DNA of 64,000 nucleotides from Lucifuga dentata. Taxonomy: Eukaryota > Chordata > Actinopteri > Ophidiiformes > Bythitidae. The notes under the pieces are model-generated. The model worked only from the letters and a program-made list of their open reading frames with translations. It did not search any database and was not told the DNA's origin. Below, in pieces: positions 1 to 13,200 of this stretch (position 1 is the first letter of the stretch; each line of letters starts with the position of its first letter). The stretch is from the NCBI GenBank assembly GCA_014773175.1, contig VXCM01001260.1:1-64000 (forward strand). Direction: 5' to 3'. The translations under genes and the position numbers were made by a program.

Positions 1-39
<39 letters not shown>

Positions 40-60
40 TGTATATACAGTATATATATT
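1..60. repeat. TG/TA microsatellite
   Basis: Alternating TG then TA run ending in short palindromic ACTGTATATACAGT-type sequence. Simple repeat at the window edge. Confidence 0.9.
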
Positions 61-3000
61 AATTCTTTTATCTATTGTTGATCAAATATATCTATATATC
101 ACACATCAATGTTTTCTAATGTGATCCTAGATGGAACATTTCAATGTTAAACTTAATTGTGTAAGTATCTACATCTGGGTAATTGTAACCCCTATAGATA
201 CAATTGAGGAAAACAGCATAGTGTTATATAACATCATAGTGTTATTCTGCCTAATTTGTTCAGGTTTAAGCTGTGCAACACATCTCAAAGCTAAAGATCA
301 TCCAGAAGCTTATAGAAGTAATTTTTGTCAAGGTAACTGTACACACAAATTAAGGCACAAACACAAGTTGTTAAGTGCTGACTACATGAACTCTTGATAA
401 GGAAGAATTAAAATCAGACAGCAATGATATTCTTAACCACAGCACAACATATTGGTTATTGGTTATTTAGTATGAAGACTTAAAATATTGTAGTAGACAA
501 AGTAAAGTAAAAGTTAGAAATCTAGGAGTGTTTCTGAACAAAGACCTTAACGATAATGCAATTAAAGAAGGTTTCCACTCGTGCTCTCCCCTGCAGCAAC
601 ACCGCTGTGTACACTGAGTGAAAACAGTCTGTTCTGGGTTTCCTTCAAGAAGCTGTCTGTCCTAAGGGCATGCTCTGTTCTGATTAGACAGCTCATCAGG
701 CCTGAGATGGCAACACTTATAAACTGTGAAATACAAATGCTGGTCAAATACTGCAAGCTTTGTAATTTGTATGTGTGTCCAAATACTGTAGCTGTACTGT
801 ACTGTTGCAGGAAAAATCAAATGTGTTACATGCTGGCATCCTGTAACTGAAGTAAAAGACAAATCAAACACAAAGCTTTCAGGACCTATGAGTTTTCTTA
901 CTGGATGCATGTCTACAGGTGTTAACCTCAAGTTTTGCAATATTTTACAACATTCAGGACATGTTTCCAATTATGTTATACTATAAAAAATAAGCGAAAA
1001 TAACAAAAGCCATACAACCCCTTTAATATCAAACATATTGCTGAATCAAACTTTAAAATATTTTATTGCATCTACTTCACACTTTTCAAAAATCCAGTGT
1101 TCATTAAAAATAGGTACTAATATAACATGTTTTTTTAATACATTCAACACAGTTGCTTTGATAGAATACCAGCCAAGTGAGCATTGCTCAATATATAAGA
1201 ACACAAGGAAGTATCAACTTATCATTATATTATCAAGTCCAAATAACTCCAAGTATTTTTTAACCTTACATTATAACTAACTGAATAACAGCAATGACAT
1301 TGTATCATATTATTTTTTGTAAGTATACAGCATAAGAGGTCAAATAAGGGGTGAGTCTGTTTGCGACAGCTGAAATACTATGACAACGAAAGAAGTAAAG
1401 CGGTCTCCAAAGTTATTAATGATGAAATTCTATTAACCAAAGCTGTAAGTTGAGGAAATATGTGATGAGTTATTTGATTTGTATTTGTTTCTAAGGTCAG
1501 TCAAACACTTTACATTTAAACATCTTCCAAACTGAATACCAGTGCATTTATGCAGATGGAAATCTGTGTCTGAGGCTGTTATATTAAAGAATGCTATGCT
1601 TCATTTTACTCTTTTTTACTTTCAAAAACCCTCAGATAGTTTTCTTTTACAAAGTTCCAAGTAGAAACCTTCAGAAGTGTTTTTACTAATGTGTATAAAC
1701 TAATATGTGTTACATGTGGCAAAAACTAACAAAACATACAAGCAACTAAAATGGAATCTGTATTCAAAGTACCCTTCATAATTTAACCCATCGTTGAACA
1801 CAAGCTGCTTTCTGATCACTACACCACAACATTATTCAATTGCCTTAATGAGTGTATTTAAAGACTATTCAACTATGCTCATATTTGATGTTTCGGGCCT
1901 GTTGTAAAACATTTTGAAGTCTCAGCAAATGGTTGTAATAGCCTCCTTTCAAAACGGTGATAATGATTATGGATGTATTCAAATGAAATTAAATCTCAAA
2001 GACCGTGATGCAAGTCAGTGTGACTAACTCGAGCGCATCAATCATTTTCGTGAAGCTTCCAGGAACACTGTCAGTTCACTCAGAGGTACTTTTGATGTCA
2101 GACACAAAGGAATAATAATTAGTTTAATTCAAAGGTACACTTTATATTTTCAATTTCAATCAAACTTCAATCTAGGATCAAAAAGATATGTATGCATTAT
2201 GCTCTGGAGCAATCCAGTCCCTGAGATTGACGACAGATTTTCCCAGAATGTTTAGTAAATAGAAAAGCAGATGGTAGTTAATTTTTCTGCACTCATTACA
2301 TGAAAAAGATGAACAAAATTTCCACCACAGGACATAAAACTAAAACATAAGTATGCAATAAGAGAGATAGTTAATATAGCTCTTTTGAATAATTTAAAAT
2401 GATGAAATAAAGAGGAATTTTATCATTTGCTAAAACATTTTGTCAAATGTTATGCTGCCAAAAGAAGATTGGACAGTAATTTCTGAATCGTGCATGCATC
2501 GAGGTTACACTTCTTGTAGATTCTTGTAGGGATGCCGTGGAAGTCAACCAAAGTGGTGGATTTTGTTGTTAACATGATGGATGTGACCTGAGGACAACGG
2601 GATATTAATTTGCATGTGATTAGCAAGACTGTGATTGAGTGGATACAGAAGTGGCATGCTGTGGTGTGTTGTTGCAGTGTCATGAGGTTGTCATCCGGTG
2701 GATGTGTGCGTGTGTGTGTATTTGAGTGCAAAACAGGCTCAGTGGCTGCAGGTGTGAAAGTAGCCCAGGCTGTGAACTCCACACACTCCCTCATCCCCTC
2801 TCACTTCCTCTCCCACTCATTTCTTTTTCTTTTTCTCTGATTTGGTTTTACACTGCTGCACTCTACTCATTTGCATCTGCTCCTGACACCCTTGTACCAA
2901 TCACAAGCAGTTCCCNACACACACACACACACACACACACAGAGAGTACTATCATCATTCACAACTTGCACCATCTTTGGAGTGTGATGAGGAAGAAACT

Positions 3001-5920
3001 CATGGCACAACATGTGTAAACTGATGCATTTTGTAGTGGCACAGCAGGGTTTCATGTGGAACATATCAGTGGCACAATGCAAAGAACTTGAGTATTTAAA
3101 ATGAAATCTGCAATTACATTTAAACAAAGAGTGTCCAAGAAATAAGAGTCCAAGAATGCCCCAGCTGTATGCATACTCTTTCTTTACTGCTGTGTTGTGT
3201 GTATGTGAGGTGTGTGTGTGTGCATTGGGTGCGGGGGGGTNCTCTTTCTTTACTGCTGTGTTGTGTGTATGTGAGGTGTGTGTGTGTGCATTGGGTGCGG
3301 GGGGGTTGGGTAACATGTGTCTGTATTTATATCAATGTGTTTAGAGTGAAGATTCAAGCATGGATGCACAAAGAAACTGATAATCAAATCTTTAATCCAA
3401 TTAATTTGTCCAAGCAGCAGAATGAGCTGAATCCATCAGGCAGCTCTGGTCATGGAGCTGCACTGTTGAGAGTGCTCTGATGAAGTTAAATTAAGACACA
3501 ATCTAATAATTATAAACTGACTCAAGAAACAACACAGGGTTCATTTCTCCAAGCGCCATTCTTCAGAGAAACAGCCTGTTTTGTTAATCACAAGTCGGAT
3601 AAGTAGGCATACAGATTTGCCTCTAGCTTTGCCCACTGGCTTGTGAAACGGAAATGCACTGATTCCTTGATTAAAATGCTTTCCAGTGACACAAAACATT
3701 CCCTTCTGTACAGATAATTTCAGATAAGACAGAGGCAAACCATATGTATCAAATTAAACCTGGTATAATGTTTTCTAAAAACCTGCTCTCTTGTGTGCTA
3801 ATCAAAGAAAAAGAAAAGTGTAGACTCATTTCATCATATAATTGCAGGAAAAAATGGTTAAATTAATTTTGGCAAGGTGGTTATACTTCCTGCAAATGCA
3901 AAGGATGTTGTACCAAATAACATTTTAAATATAAATAAAAGAATATTCAGAAACTGTGAGCTATTTTATGTTCATCCAAACTATTTCATACTGTTTAAGA
4001 AAAGAGTAACAGTATACAGAACAATCCTAAGCATTTGCAAGTCACAGGTCAGGCTAATTATGTCTTCTCATGAAAAATAAGCTTGACCCTGTACAACTCA
4101 AATAATCATGCATTGATTTTCTAAAGAGAGTGTGTTTAATAAATTTAGCTATAGTAGCAGGACCAGGTGGTCAATCATTGTCCCATTCTCAAAGCTCTTG
4201 ATGAGCAGTGAGAACGACCACAGAAATAATGCATCTTTGTTCTGTCTAATTGCAGCGTGTCACAGACAAGAGTGGATTTGCATTTTAAACAAGCACTCCT
4301 TCTGATTGAGGAACAATTGTTATAAATTTCATTAAATATGAGACATGCAAAGGGCAGCACACTTCATTCACACACACATACATTGTAGCTACAGAGAATT
4401 CAGTCTCCCTCAAATGCACTGTATTGGCAATTCAAGATATTCTTTAATATATGTTTGTTTGTTTTTATTTCTTTTACACTTATGCATACTTTAATGATAT
4501 TTTCCTCCCACCAACGATTAATTTAATCTTGCAGCCTTCTTCAAGGTCTTTTTTTTAATCCCCCACTCCCAGTTGAAGCAGGAATGGGATGGGGGGTNGG
4601 GGGGGGGTGTCTGAGGAGAAAGGGAGAGGAAGAAGAACTAAAACAAGATGCTAGAATCAAATGCGCTTTAACAGTTTTTGACTGCTCTTGCACTATTTTC
4701 TTAGAGTGGATCTGAAGCAGGGCTGGGCTGCTTCCTGAATATCTTACAGCCTCCTCAGTGTCTTTATCTACAATTCCACTTATTTACAGATCACTGGAGG
4801 AACATCTGCTCCAACACTTGCCCCAAATCTAAGAAGTGATGTTTTGCAATATACCATTTAATTTTTAATGCTGATATTCATTTCTCCTTGAAAACACAAG
4901 AACTTTCATAGATAAGCTTCTTTTGATGACAACTAAACAGCTTCCAGTACTCTGGAAATATACTGGAATTTATGGGATAAACAAAACTGTGGAAAACAAA
5001 CAACTACAGTGATGGTAAACACTGAAAAAGTTGACAATATCTTACATGGGGCCAACATAAAACTCATGGTGCTCTTAGTAATAAACAAGTCTGAATGCAG
5101 AAAATCAAATGAGATGAGTCACAACATGTCAGAGAATAAATAACAAATAACTTCATAACTATGAAAAAGGGCTTTAGTTTTACAGTAAGTAGAGATCATG
5201 AATATTTCAATATATTCAATATTTAGGTGAATATAGACCAAAACACTCTTATCAAAACTTTGCACATACTAATGTAGACTAAAGAAAACAGCTGGCTAAC
5301 AAAGAGCTTCATTGCGAGCCATCTTGTACAATTACTGTGAAGTAGATGCTTGGCATTGTTAGTGGCCTATTCTGCTCCACGACAAGCACAGGGAAGTTGG
5401 GATGCACCTGCATCTGATCATCTATACAGCAATACAAGCTGGCCTTATGCCAGCACCCCCACTTATGTTACAGCCAAATACTACAGCACTTGATTTGCAA
5501 TACAGAATAATAGGCGGTCAGCTTAATGATTACTCTCGAGTTATCGTCCTGAGTGTGAATTGCAGGAAAGAGAAAGAATGGCTCATAATGCTCACATTTA
5601 TGGGTGACGATGTTTTTGTCTGCTCGTCAATAAGAATTTTCCAGAGTTTCTTGTTTATTGTCTTTATGTTTCATTATAGAGGAAAGAGGCTGCTACTCAT
5701 GAGCAATGTTGCTCACGTACTACAACTAGCCTCCAAACCTTACGCCAAAAGGATGATGAGGATTGCACATTTCCACTGGGTTGTTGAAGCCGTTGGTTGC
5801 ACTCGTGCACATTAGAGCGCCAAATGTAAATTACAAAATATACAGTACATCAACAGAAAACAATTTCACAGCACTGCCATTCAAGTTTGATGCCAATTAC
5901 AAAAGCTTGGATCTTGTGAG
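61..5920. other. Intergenic, no gene seen
   Basis: AT-rich DNA downstream of sox6. Open frames are short and low in complexity. The longest (5402-5815, plus, 137 codons) has no recognisable domain and no splice or promoter context. It includes an AC repeat at 2917-2940 and the duplicated segment around the N at 3241. Confidence 0.7.
3176..3306. repeat. Perfect 65-bp direct duplication around a single N (assembly join)
   Basis: Bases 3176-3240 and 3242-3306 are identical and separated only by the N at 3241. This is most simply two overlapping contig ends joined without merging. Confidence 0.9.
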
Positions 5921-5922
5921 GG

Positions 5923-6059
5923 TCGGCACGGTGGCTTAGTGGTACCACTGTTGCTTCACAGCAAGAAGGTCCTGGGTTTCAAATATGACTAGGTCCTTTC
6001 TATGCAGAGTTTGCATATTCTTCCCATGTCCATGTGGGATTCCTCCCACCTCCAAAGCA
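5923..6059 (+). mobile_element. tRNA-derived SINE-like relic
   Basis: It begins CGGCACGGTGGCTTAGTGG, resembling a tRNA A-box head, and continues through CACAGCAAGAAGGTCCTGGG to a degenerate B-box-like GGGTTTCAAATA. After that come TTTGCATATTCTTCCCATGT and a CTCCCACCTCCAAAGCA body. This head-and-body order is widespread in fish genomes. The copy is mutated and truncated at about 6059; no clear flanking duplication was found. Confidence 0.6.
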
Positions 6060-6112
6060 CCCTTTCTGGGACCCCCCAGGGGTCGTAACCCCCGCTTTAA
6101 GAACCACAGATC
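6060..6112. mobile_element. hAT-like element terminal fragment
   Basis: GGGACCCCCCAGGGGTCG followed by CGCTTTAAGAACCACAGATC resembles the inverted end (GGTTCTTAAA...GGGGTC) of many vertebrate hAT elements. It abuts the SINE-like relic, suggesting an old deletion or nested junction. Confidence 0.4.
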
Positions 6113-7520
6113 TATGTTGTACCCTACGTTTCAGACAGTTCACTAGCCAGATTCAATGTTATTGCATGGTGTGAGTCAGGAGTTACACCCTGACCAAACT
6201 GAAATAGTGAATAATGCTCTTAGTCTAAAATCTGCCAAGCATGTATGGGAGTGTTTGTGTTGGATGCAGCTTGTGGAACTGATTTCATAACAGTACCCAG
6301 TCTGTGCACAACTCATAGTTCACTGTTTCATGCCCAGTTTGACTACAGCATAAAATCATTTACACATTCAGCAAGCCTCATTTATACACCAGAACAAATT
6401 TTAGACTTTAATATGGCAGTAGCAAGTCCAACTATGCAAGATTTCAACAGCCTTTTCATGTTCAGAGGCATTGTCAGAATTGTTTCTTTTGTGTGAGGAG
6501 TCTGAAAAGTCCTTTGACACGTTGTGGTGCAAATACTATCAATGTGCATGTGTTCTCTTTGTCGGCCTTTTAACCTGGCACTTTAAATATCCATGACTCC
6601 TCTGTTTGCTGCAGTCTCTCAAAGATAATTCTATAACCACAGGTGGCAGGAATTTGAATATCCGTTGGTGAATTTGCAGCTTTGAATAGGCAACAGGTTT
6701 ATTAATTTTTCCAAACAGTGCAGCAATATTCCAAAGAAACTGGCTTGGTTTAAGTGCATGTCCCAGTGCAACTGGCCATTGCAGAACCCAGAGATCTTTT
6801 CATCTGACCCTGCCTTGTGAGAACTAAGTACAGAAACAAGCCTGTTGCGTGCCACTGTACCTGCCTGCCCTCCTCACGTTTTCCTTGGCATCCACTTTAT
6901 TGAATCAGAGTTATAATGGACTTTGACTCCACTGATGGAGAAGAAACCCAATCAAATCAAGACAGCAAATAGGAAATAGATAAAACTGAATTCAGTCAAC
7001 ATTTAACTTGAGTAGCTGAGCTCATAATTTAAAGCCACAACAATTTGTTTTTAGACACTAGGTGGCAGAAGAAATTATTGCCAAATATGTAAGCAAACAA
7101 CTACATTTTTGCAAATTAAGCATAAGCAGCATCCTACTGGAGTCAGGTTTCTGGACACTTGATAAACTTAAAATAAATATTCACTTTTCTTTTAGCTGTT
7201 TTAGTCTCCAACACTTCCTGGGGGGGATATTTACCTGAGATGTTGGATTTTCTTTACCAGCGAGTTATAAATGTTGTCTGTTGTTTGGTGCTAGGAAAGT
7301 ACAGTATGTTCATCACACATTTTTCTAATAGAAACAACTTTTTTATATTACTGGTGGTGCAGTGGGACATTGGGTTCAATTTTATTTGACCTTCACTTGT
7401 TTATAAAGTGTATGTATGCTGGGACTGTTAATTATTTTGTCCTGCGCATGTTCAAACCTGTTGTCCAACTTTGTTTGTAATATGTATATTTTGTTAATGT
7501 GGTTTTATTTTATTAATCCA
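6113..7520. other. Intergenic, nothing recognised
   Basis: No coding frame of note, no clear repeat and no CpG enrichment. Confidence 0.6.
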
Positions 7521-7529
7521 GAGGTGAAC

Positions 7530-8165
7530 AGGAAGGCAGTCCCGGCGGCAGAGCAAATTAATTGAATTGGCAGGGCATTTGATGTTTATGGGCGGGCATC
7601 GCGGTCAGATTGGATTGTTGGCGGCGGCGGCATCGCGAAAACTCGGCATTTATTTTATTCACTCCGAGATCGATTTCGCCAACCAACGTAACGTTTTATG
7701 TTGAACTCGGCGCTAATCTTTGTTGTGCCTCAAACTGTCCTTACCGAGAATTGCATCCCCACTCCCGGACAACGGATCAGGTAATCTAAGACAATATTTA
7801 TTCCTTTGAAAAACTTTTATCAAACAGTGATTATGGCACTTCTTAGGGGCAATATAATAGAAGGTATATAGGCAGCATCGATTATAGTCCACTCTTATTT
7901 TCTCGTTATTTGTGCCGAAAAATACATCCCCTCCTTTCTCAGCCCTGAGGACGCTCACATGCACCAAACTCTCCCTGTCACATAGAAATAGCCCCAAATG
8001 TGAACTGTTAAAGCGATTTCATTCCTTCATCTTGGGGATGCAAATCTCGGCAGGAATGTATTTCACCTGTTCATCTGCTCACAGTCCGCGCGCCCGCCCG
8101 GCAAGTGCGCCTTTACGCACGGCCTACGTACAGCCAAATGGCTCAGATATTAATGTGACCTGAGA
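7530..8165. other. CpG-rich island in AT-rich desert
   Basis: Two dense CpG clusters, 7540-7720 (GGCGGCGGCGGCATCGCG and neighbours) and 8085-8135 (CCGCGCGCCCGCCCGGC), contrast sharply with the surroundings. An open frame on the minus strand (7997-7713, 94 codons) overlaps but has no recognised domain. It could be an unmethylated promoter of a non-coding RNA, a regulatory CpG island or a GC-rich mobile element remnant; the sequence alone does not decide. Confidence 0.4.
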
Positions 8166-8457
8166 CACCTCCATACGCTGTTCACAAGCGTTTTCTCTTT
8201 TTTTCTGTCAAAAGCATCAACACCAAATCATCATCACTGGATGATGTGAATCCATCTTGATTTCTGGCCTTGCCAAACTTTATTGAGCAGTCATAAATTC
8301 ACGTCGCCACAGGTGTAAATTTGACACATTTTGCAGCCGTTTGTTTGCTTAGTTTAAATTTATTTTAATTACTCATAATTCCCCAAATAGGCTATGACAC
8401 TCTGTATTACCCGCACCCAAGACAATTTACATTATAGACTACAAACTCGTGTATAAG

Positions 8458-8592
8458 TTATACAAACGTACACTTATTATAAAGCACAACAATTCAAGCA
8501 GATTAAAGCCCATACTGAGATTATNTTATACAAACGTACACTTATTATAAAGCACAACAATTCAAGCAGATTAAAGCCCATACTGAGATTAT
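8458..8592. repeat. Perfect 67-bp direct duplication around a single N (assembly join)
   Basis: Bases 8458-8524 equal 8526-8592, split by the N at 8525. Likely unmerged contig overlap. Confidence 0.9.
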
Positions 8593-8910
8593 ATGTAAAA
8601 CAAAATCAACAAAGAACACCACCATAGGGCCAGTGAAGGTCACACACACTCACTTATGCACTACGTTATCTGTCTGTTGCAAGATCAAATTGCAATATAT
8701 ATACAAAATGGTTATGCCAATCCAAAAGTGTGGCTAGTGGTCCTCTGGGCTTATCACCTTATATTACCATGACTTAAATTTACTATTCATCTGTACATCC
8801 GTCCTGATAGCTGATCCTTATTGTCAGTGGTCAGCGACCCTCATTCCCAGCCACCTGCCAATGTGATCCCTCCATTTCATTGTTGTCATCAAATAACCAT
8901 ACTGTACTTG

Positions 8911-9208
8911 TTTTGTAGTGAAGACGCATCTGTGTTGTGCTGCTATAATAACCATTACTGTCTTATTTGATAGTTGTTTTAAATTATAGGACATCAACCA
9001 GAACATAAATACCTTAAACAGGTGAGTCAGATAATATCTAATGAAGTCCCGGTCATGCCTGCTGAGCACTGACAGCAGCACCTGGACCGTGAGTGACAGC
9101 AGTCATGTATTTATTACAGTTTTGCAGTGAGGACGCATTTGAGTTGTGCTGCTATTTTCTCTGTTGTCTTATTTGATAGCAGAGAAGTTGTCTTAAATTA
9201 TAATAGGA
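8911..9208. repeat. Diverged direct repeat pair, about 80 bp
   Basis: 8911-8991 and 9120-9208 share GTAGTGAAGACGCATCTGTG / GCAGTGAGGACGCATTTGAG, GTTGTGCTGCTAT and GTCTTATTTGATAG...TTAAATTATA in the same order, with indels. Separation is about 210 bp. Old local duplication or two ends of one repeat family. Confidence 0.7.
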
Positions 9209-9244
9209 TAGTGGATAGATTCGTTTTGTTTTTTTTTAGCTGCT

Positions 9245-9805
9245 GATTTCAACTGGGCGGGCATTGCCCACTGATGCCCGTCCGTAACGCCGGGTCTGAA
9301 GGAGAATAGCATGCTGGGAGAGCCAGAGTTCGTTTAAGGACACACAATACAACACAACAAACGTGGACCGCAAAGTTAAAGGTGTAACGTGAAAAACGTT
9401 GTACTTCGTTACAAATTCTGCAGTATTTATAAAGCTGTCCAGCCGAGAACCTAATCAGTGACATTACAGGAGTGACGTGGATCTATTCAGCAAAAATTAG
9501 CTACTACGCTAATCGAGAGTTAGCATGCTATTTAGCGGCCAGCTAACGGCGCCTGTAAAGTGAGTGGAAGTGCTAACAGGAATAGCTCAACCAGCGGACT
9601 TTAGCAGCTACATTTTCTGAGGACTACGGTGAATGGAGAGCCCGGGAACCATCCAGATAAACGGTCCGTGGCTACCGGGAAAGCTCAGACTTCCTCTGGC
9701 TTCGTGGGAGTTTGCTGTCGGTCTTCTTCCTTCTGTCTGCAGGATGACGTGGAGCGGTTGGCGTTAAGTCGCTCATCCTGGACTTGGAATTGACTGGAAC
9801 TGAGT
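9245..9805 (+). other. CpG-rich promoter-like block, probably hAT-associated
   Basis: The block begins with a GC hairpin (GGGCGGGCAT...ATGCCCGTCC, 9256-9284) and carries multiple GTTAGC/GCTAAC motifs, CpGs and CCCGGGAACC. It ends in a good splice-donor-like GTGAGT at about 9803. This could be a first exon of a non-coding transcript. The nearby hAT-like ends at 9920 and 10252 make a transposon-derived promoter region more likely. Confidence 0.35.
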
Positions 9806-9812
9806 GAGTTAC

Positions 9813-9814
<2 letters not shown>

Positions 9815-9863
<49 letters not shown>

Positions 9864-9893
9864 CATTATTATTATTATTATTATTATTATTTT
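9815..9893. repeat. (ATT)n microsatellite
   Basis: About 26 ATT units with one ATC interruption. Confidence 0.95.
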
Positions 9894-9917
9894 GCTCCGT
9901 TGAGCTAAAAGGCCAGC

Positions 9918-9935
9918 TTGTGTATGGGAAACACT
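9918..9935 (-). mobile_element. hAT-like terminal inverted repeat (internal copy)
   Basis: GTATGGGAAACACTG, the reverse complement of the CAGTGTTTCCC-type hAT terminus common in fish. A second copy lies at 10252-10266. Confidence 0.45.
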
Positions 9936-10103
9936 GTGAACCTGCCGAATTTCAACTTCATGCAGTGCCGGGTTCTCGGGATGTTGGTGCCACAGACAGA
10001 TTTCTGTCTGTATTGTTAGATGTTAATTAATGTGCGTTGGTATATGTCGCGGTTCATCTTCCCGCTGTGTGTTTGCGTCAGTGTGTGACAGCAATGATGC
10101 AGT

Positions 10104-10126
10104 TGTGTGTGTGTGTATATATATAC

Positions 10127-10175
<49 letters not shown>

Positions 10176-10181
10176 TTTTTT
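10104..10181. repeat. TG/TA microsatellite with T tract
   Basis: TG run, TA run and then about 25 T residues in succession. Confidence 0.95.
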
Positions 10182-10189
10182 AAGGCTGG

Positions 10190-10266
10190 GTCCTCCCGCG
10201 ATACCTGGGTGGTTCTTCATTTACTTGGGCGGGCGCCCAAGTAAAGCTTATGTATGGGAAACACTG
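10190..10266 (-). mobile_element. hAT-like element terminus
   Basis: It contains the perfect palindrome ACTTGGGCGGGCGCCCAAGT (10224-10244 region, centre imperfect by one base) followed by TATGGGAAACACTG at 10253-10266. The CAGTGTTTCCCATA end, read on the minus strand, is a typical hAT terminus. The opposite end was not identified. Confidence 0.5.
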
Positions 10267-13200
10267 AATTTATATTTCATTGTACGTTGTGCTTGGCATA
10301 CAGGAAGACGTGATTTAAGGATTGAATGTTTGACTTGATAAAGAAAAGTCAGGCCAGTAAATAATTTAATTAAGTGTAGCGATAAGTGAAGCTCATTCAT
10401 AAAGCTTATGTTAGTCACTGCATCATTGTCCCGTTACCCACACATTGTTGTAAGATATGTGTTACAGGTAAAAGCCTGTGAAGATCGACATATTAATGAG
10501 CTGCTTCATATTTAAGATCCAGGCTTTAAACTGCTTCCCCTGGTGTCAAAGTGGAATTGACGTGTTAAAACGGCAAAGTTCTAAATTCTTTGCTTTTGAG
10601 TAGAACATTTTAAGAGAGTTACTCAAATATAACAGATTTCATTGAGATCCCCAACTGGCACAGAGGAGAGAGAGAGAGAGAGAGAGAAGATGAGGGTTGA
10701 GGAAGATGAGCAGTACCATAAGAATATGTGTGAGATTGGATCAAAACTTGCCACTTAGATACCCTGACTGATCAGCTGTGTGAGTGATCACATTTTTTGA
10801 TCACTAACGTGAGGAAAAAATACAGTTTAAAATGTCCACATTTCATACAGCTGAAATTTACCACCAGACTGAAAAAGGTCTTAATTTTTGCATGACGGTG
10901 TGTTTTATGAATGGCTTCCCTGACTTGTAAATAAGGGAGCATTGCAGTAGCGCCTCTCAGGCGAATGCTAAAAGATGCCGGTAACAGTTGTTTATGAATG
11001 AGGAAACATATTTCCTTGATGATATTTGCTCTTATCGACACCTCGTATCATGTGCAAGTGTTTTATGAATTCCAGCCATTGTGCTTGTTGCAATGTCCAG
11101 AAGACCTTTTTTGGAATGACAGCAGAAATATCCGCAGTCTGTCGGCCACATGATGAATTTTTGACACGTTGATTCGCTCTAACAACTCAAGAGAAAGCAG
11201 ATGTGCTTTTACAAAAATGCATTTTAACTTTTTTGAAAGCAAAAACCATTGGTACTGGAGTAACGCACAGTGGAAAAAGTCACATTCACTTAGAGATAGA
11301 ACTGAAAGCTTCCAGCCCATCCACATAGAACCATTATATATTTGTATAGTTAGATATAAACATACAGCGCTCTCTAAAGGCTGCCTCTCATTTTTACTTT
11401 CTCAATGAATACACAGCAGCAGTCTTGCCCACTCTTTGGCTGTCAGTGATGTCATTGTTAGTGGCCTCGTGTTGCTTTGACAGCTCCTAATCACATGTTG
11501 TGTTGCCATTCAACATTGCCACAACATTGCTTCCTCTATCTGTCAGTCACTGCCAGGCTGTGATATCTTCTCTGGGGTGTGATTGTCCATCACACAGGGG
11601 GGTGGTCGCTGCATTCAGATGTGGCCTGTCACTCTTTTTTAGCTTGATACCAAACGGACTTGACTGGCTCTTCAGCCTCTGTTTTTCTCACTCCAGCTCA
11701 ACACCGTCAGGCCAGGCAGGAACAGGCTGCCGGCATCGCATTCACAATCCAAAAACATGACTCAAACAAAAACCCCAAGTCTTTCTTCATTCTCTTTTCT
11801 TTTTCTTCTTCCAGAAAGTGCGATCAGTACATCGAGCAGCATAAGTTGCTACCACAAAAGTGAGAATATGTAAACTTTTGTTTTACACTCAGTGTCTTTG
11901 GGAAAAACTTCAAATAGAGGAAACATCAAACAGAGAACCAGTGAACCTTGATCTTTCTCTCAATGCAATGAAGTTACATTGCATTAAAATTTCAGAAGTG
12001 GACTTGAAAATAGAATACTGAGAAACCTGTAAAGTAAAGAGCCTGTGTTCTGAAAAAGAATGTTGTACAAAAGTTTTGGAGAAGACTTCTTCGCTTCTTT
12101 GTCTCGGAAGACAAAATCACCTCCAAATCCTGAGAGCTGAGTGCAAATGTGCAAATTACAGTCCTAATTAAAAGCAAAAACTTTCTAAGTGTGTGTTGTC
12201 GATGACAGTAATAGGAACAGCAGCTGAATGTGTTCTACAAAACCATCATCATAAGCTGTGGAAGCAACAATATCCTCCTCTCAGCTGCTGCCAACAGGCA
12301 TCAATACTTGCTGACAAATGACCAGCAGCCACCACAGTATAATTTACCACTGATTAAGCAGCAGGGCTCTTAACGTAGAGCCAAGGTTCAAACTGTTAAC
12401 ACAACTCATCTTTATGCAAGCATATATCATTACTTTACAAGAGTGGCATGCCCCAGCTGCAAACACAATAAACACAGCTTCTTGTTCTGTCAAAGTGATA
12501 TAGAATTCCGAGCAAATATCACAAGAAAACATTAAAAAAAAAAAGAGAGCGAGAAAGAGCTGCTACTGAAGTAAAGATGAAATGTGCTGAGACAGAAACA
12601 GACAGATGCTTTTTTCATCCCGAGTGTAAATCAATAATCACAGCAGCAAAACACTTCAGGTACACACAGTATTACCTGTTACTATTACAAAAATACATAT
12701 GAATTTTAAAATATGACCCCTCCTCCCTGCATATTGTCATTGTGACTCACTTTTATCAATATATGAGACGGTAAGAAATTATCAAAGTAATCATGATGAA
12801 GATCCACGTTGGTGATCATGTTAACAGCTAAATGAAGAGCTCTTCTTCAGTGTCAGATGAATATTTAATTGCCATTGGTATTATCACTTTTATGATCTAA
12901 AAAGTGCTTGTGATATCTAATTGTATTCCTCAGGTACATGTGCAGTGTCAGTGTACTTTCAGTTGATATTTAATTGGCTTTATTAACGTTTGTTGTGATA
13001 TTTGAATCGCTTGCTCTTTCACATGTAGTCAGATTAATTGTAGCAGATAACTTTAACTGTGTCTGCGCAGAAGTAAAAAGGTGAAAGGCAGGGAGGTACG
13101 CTTACGAATTACAGTTACAGCTGTTAACATATTTGAAAATTATTAAGTTTGGAGGTGGGCCTATATTTGGGGTGGGGATCTTTTCCATTAGGGGATGATT

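Noticed and set aside
2867..3480. Several long open frames with repeated peptide segments
   Set aside because: They cross an N and an artificial duplication in low-complexity DNA.
5402..5815. 137-codon open frame on the plus strand
   Set aside because: No domain, no signal, no splice or promoter context; length is within chance for this amount of sequence.
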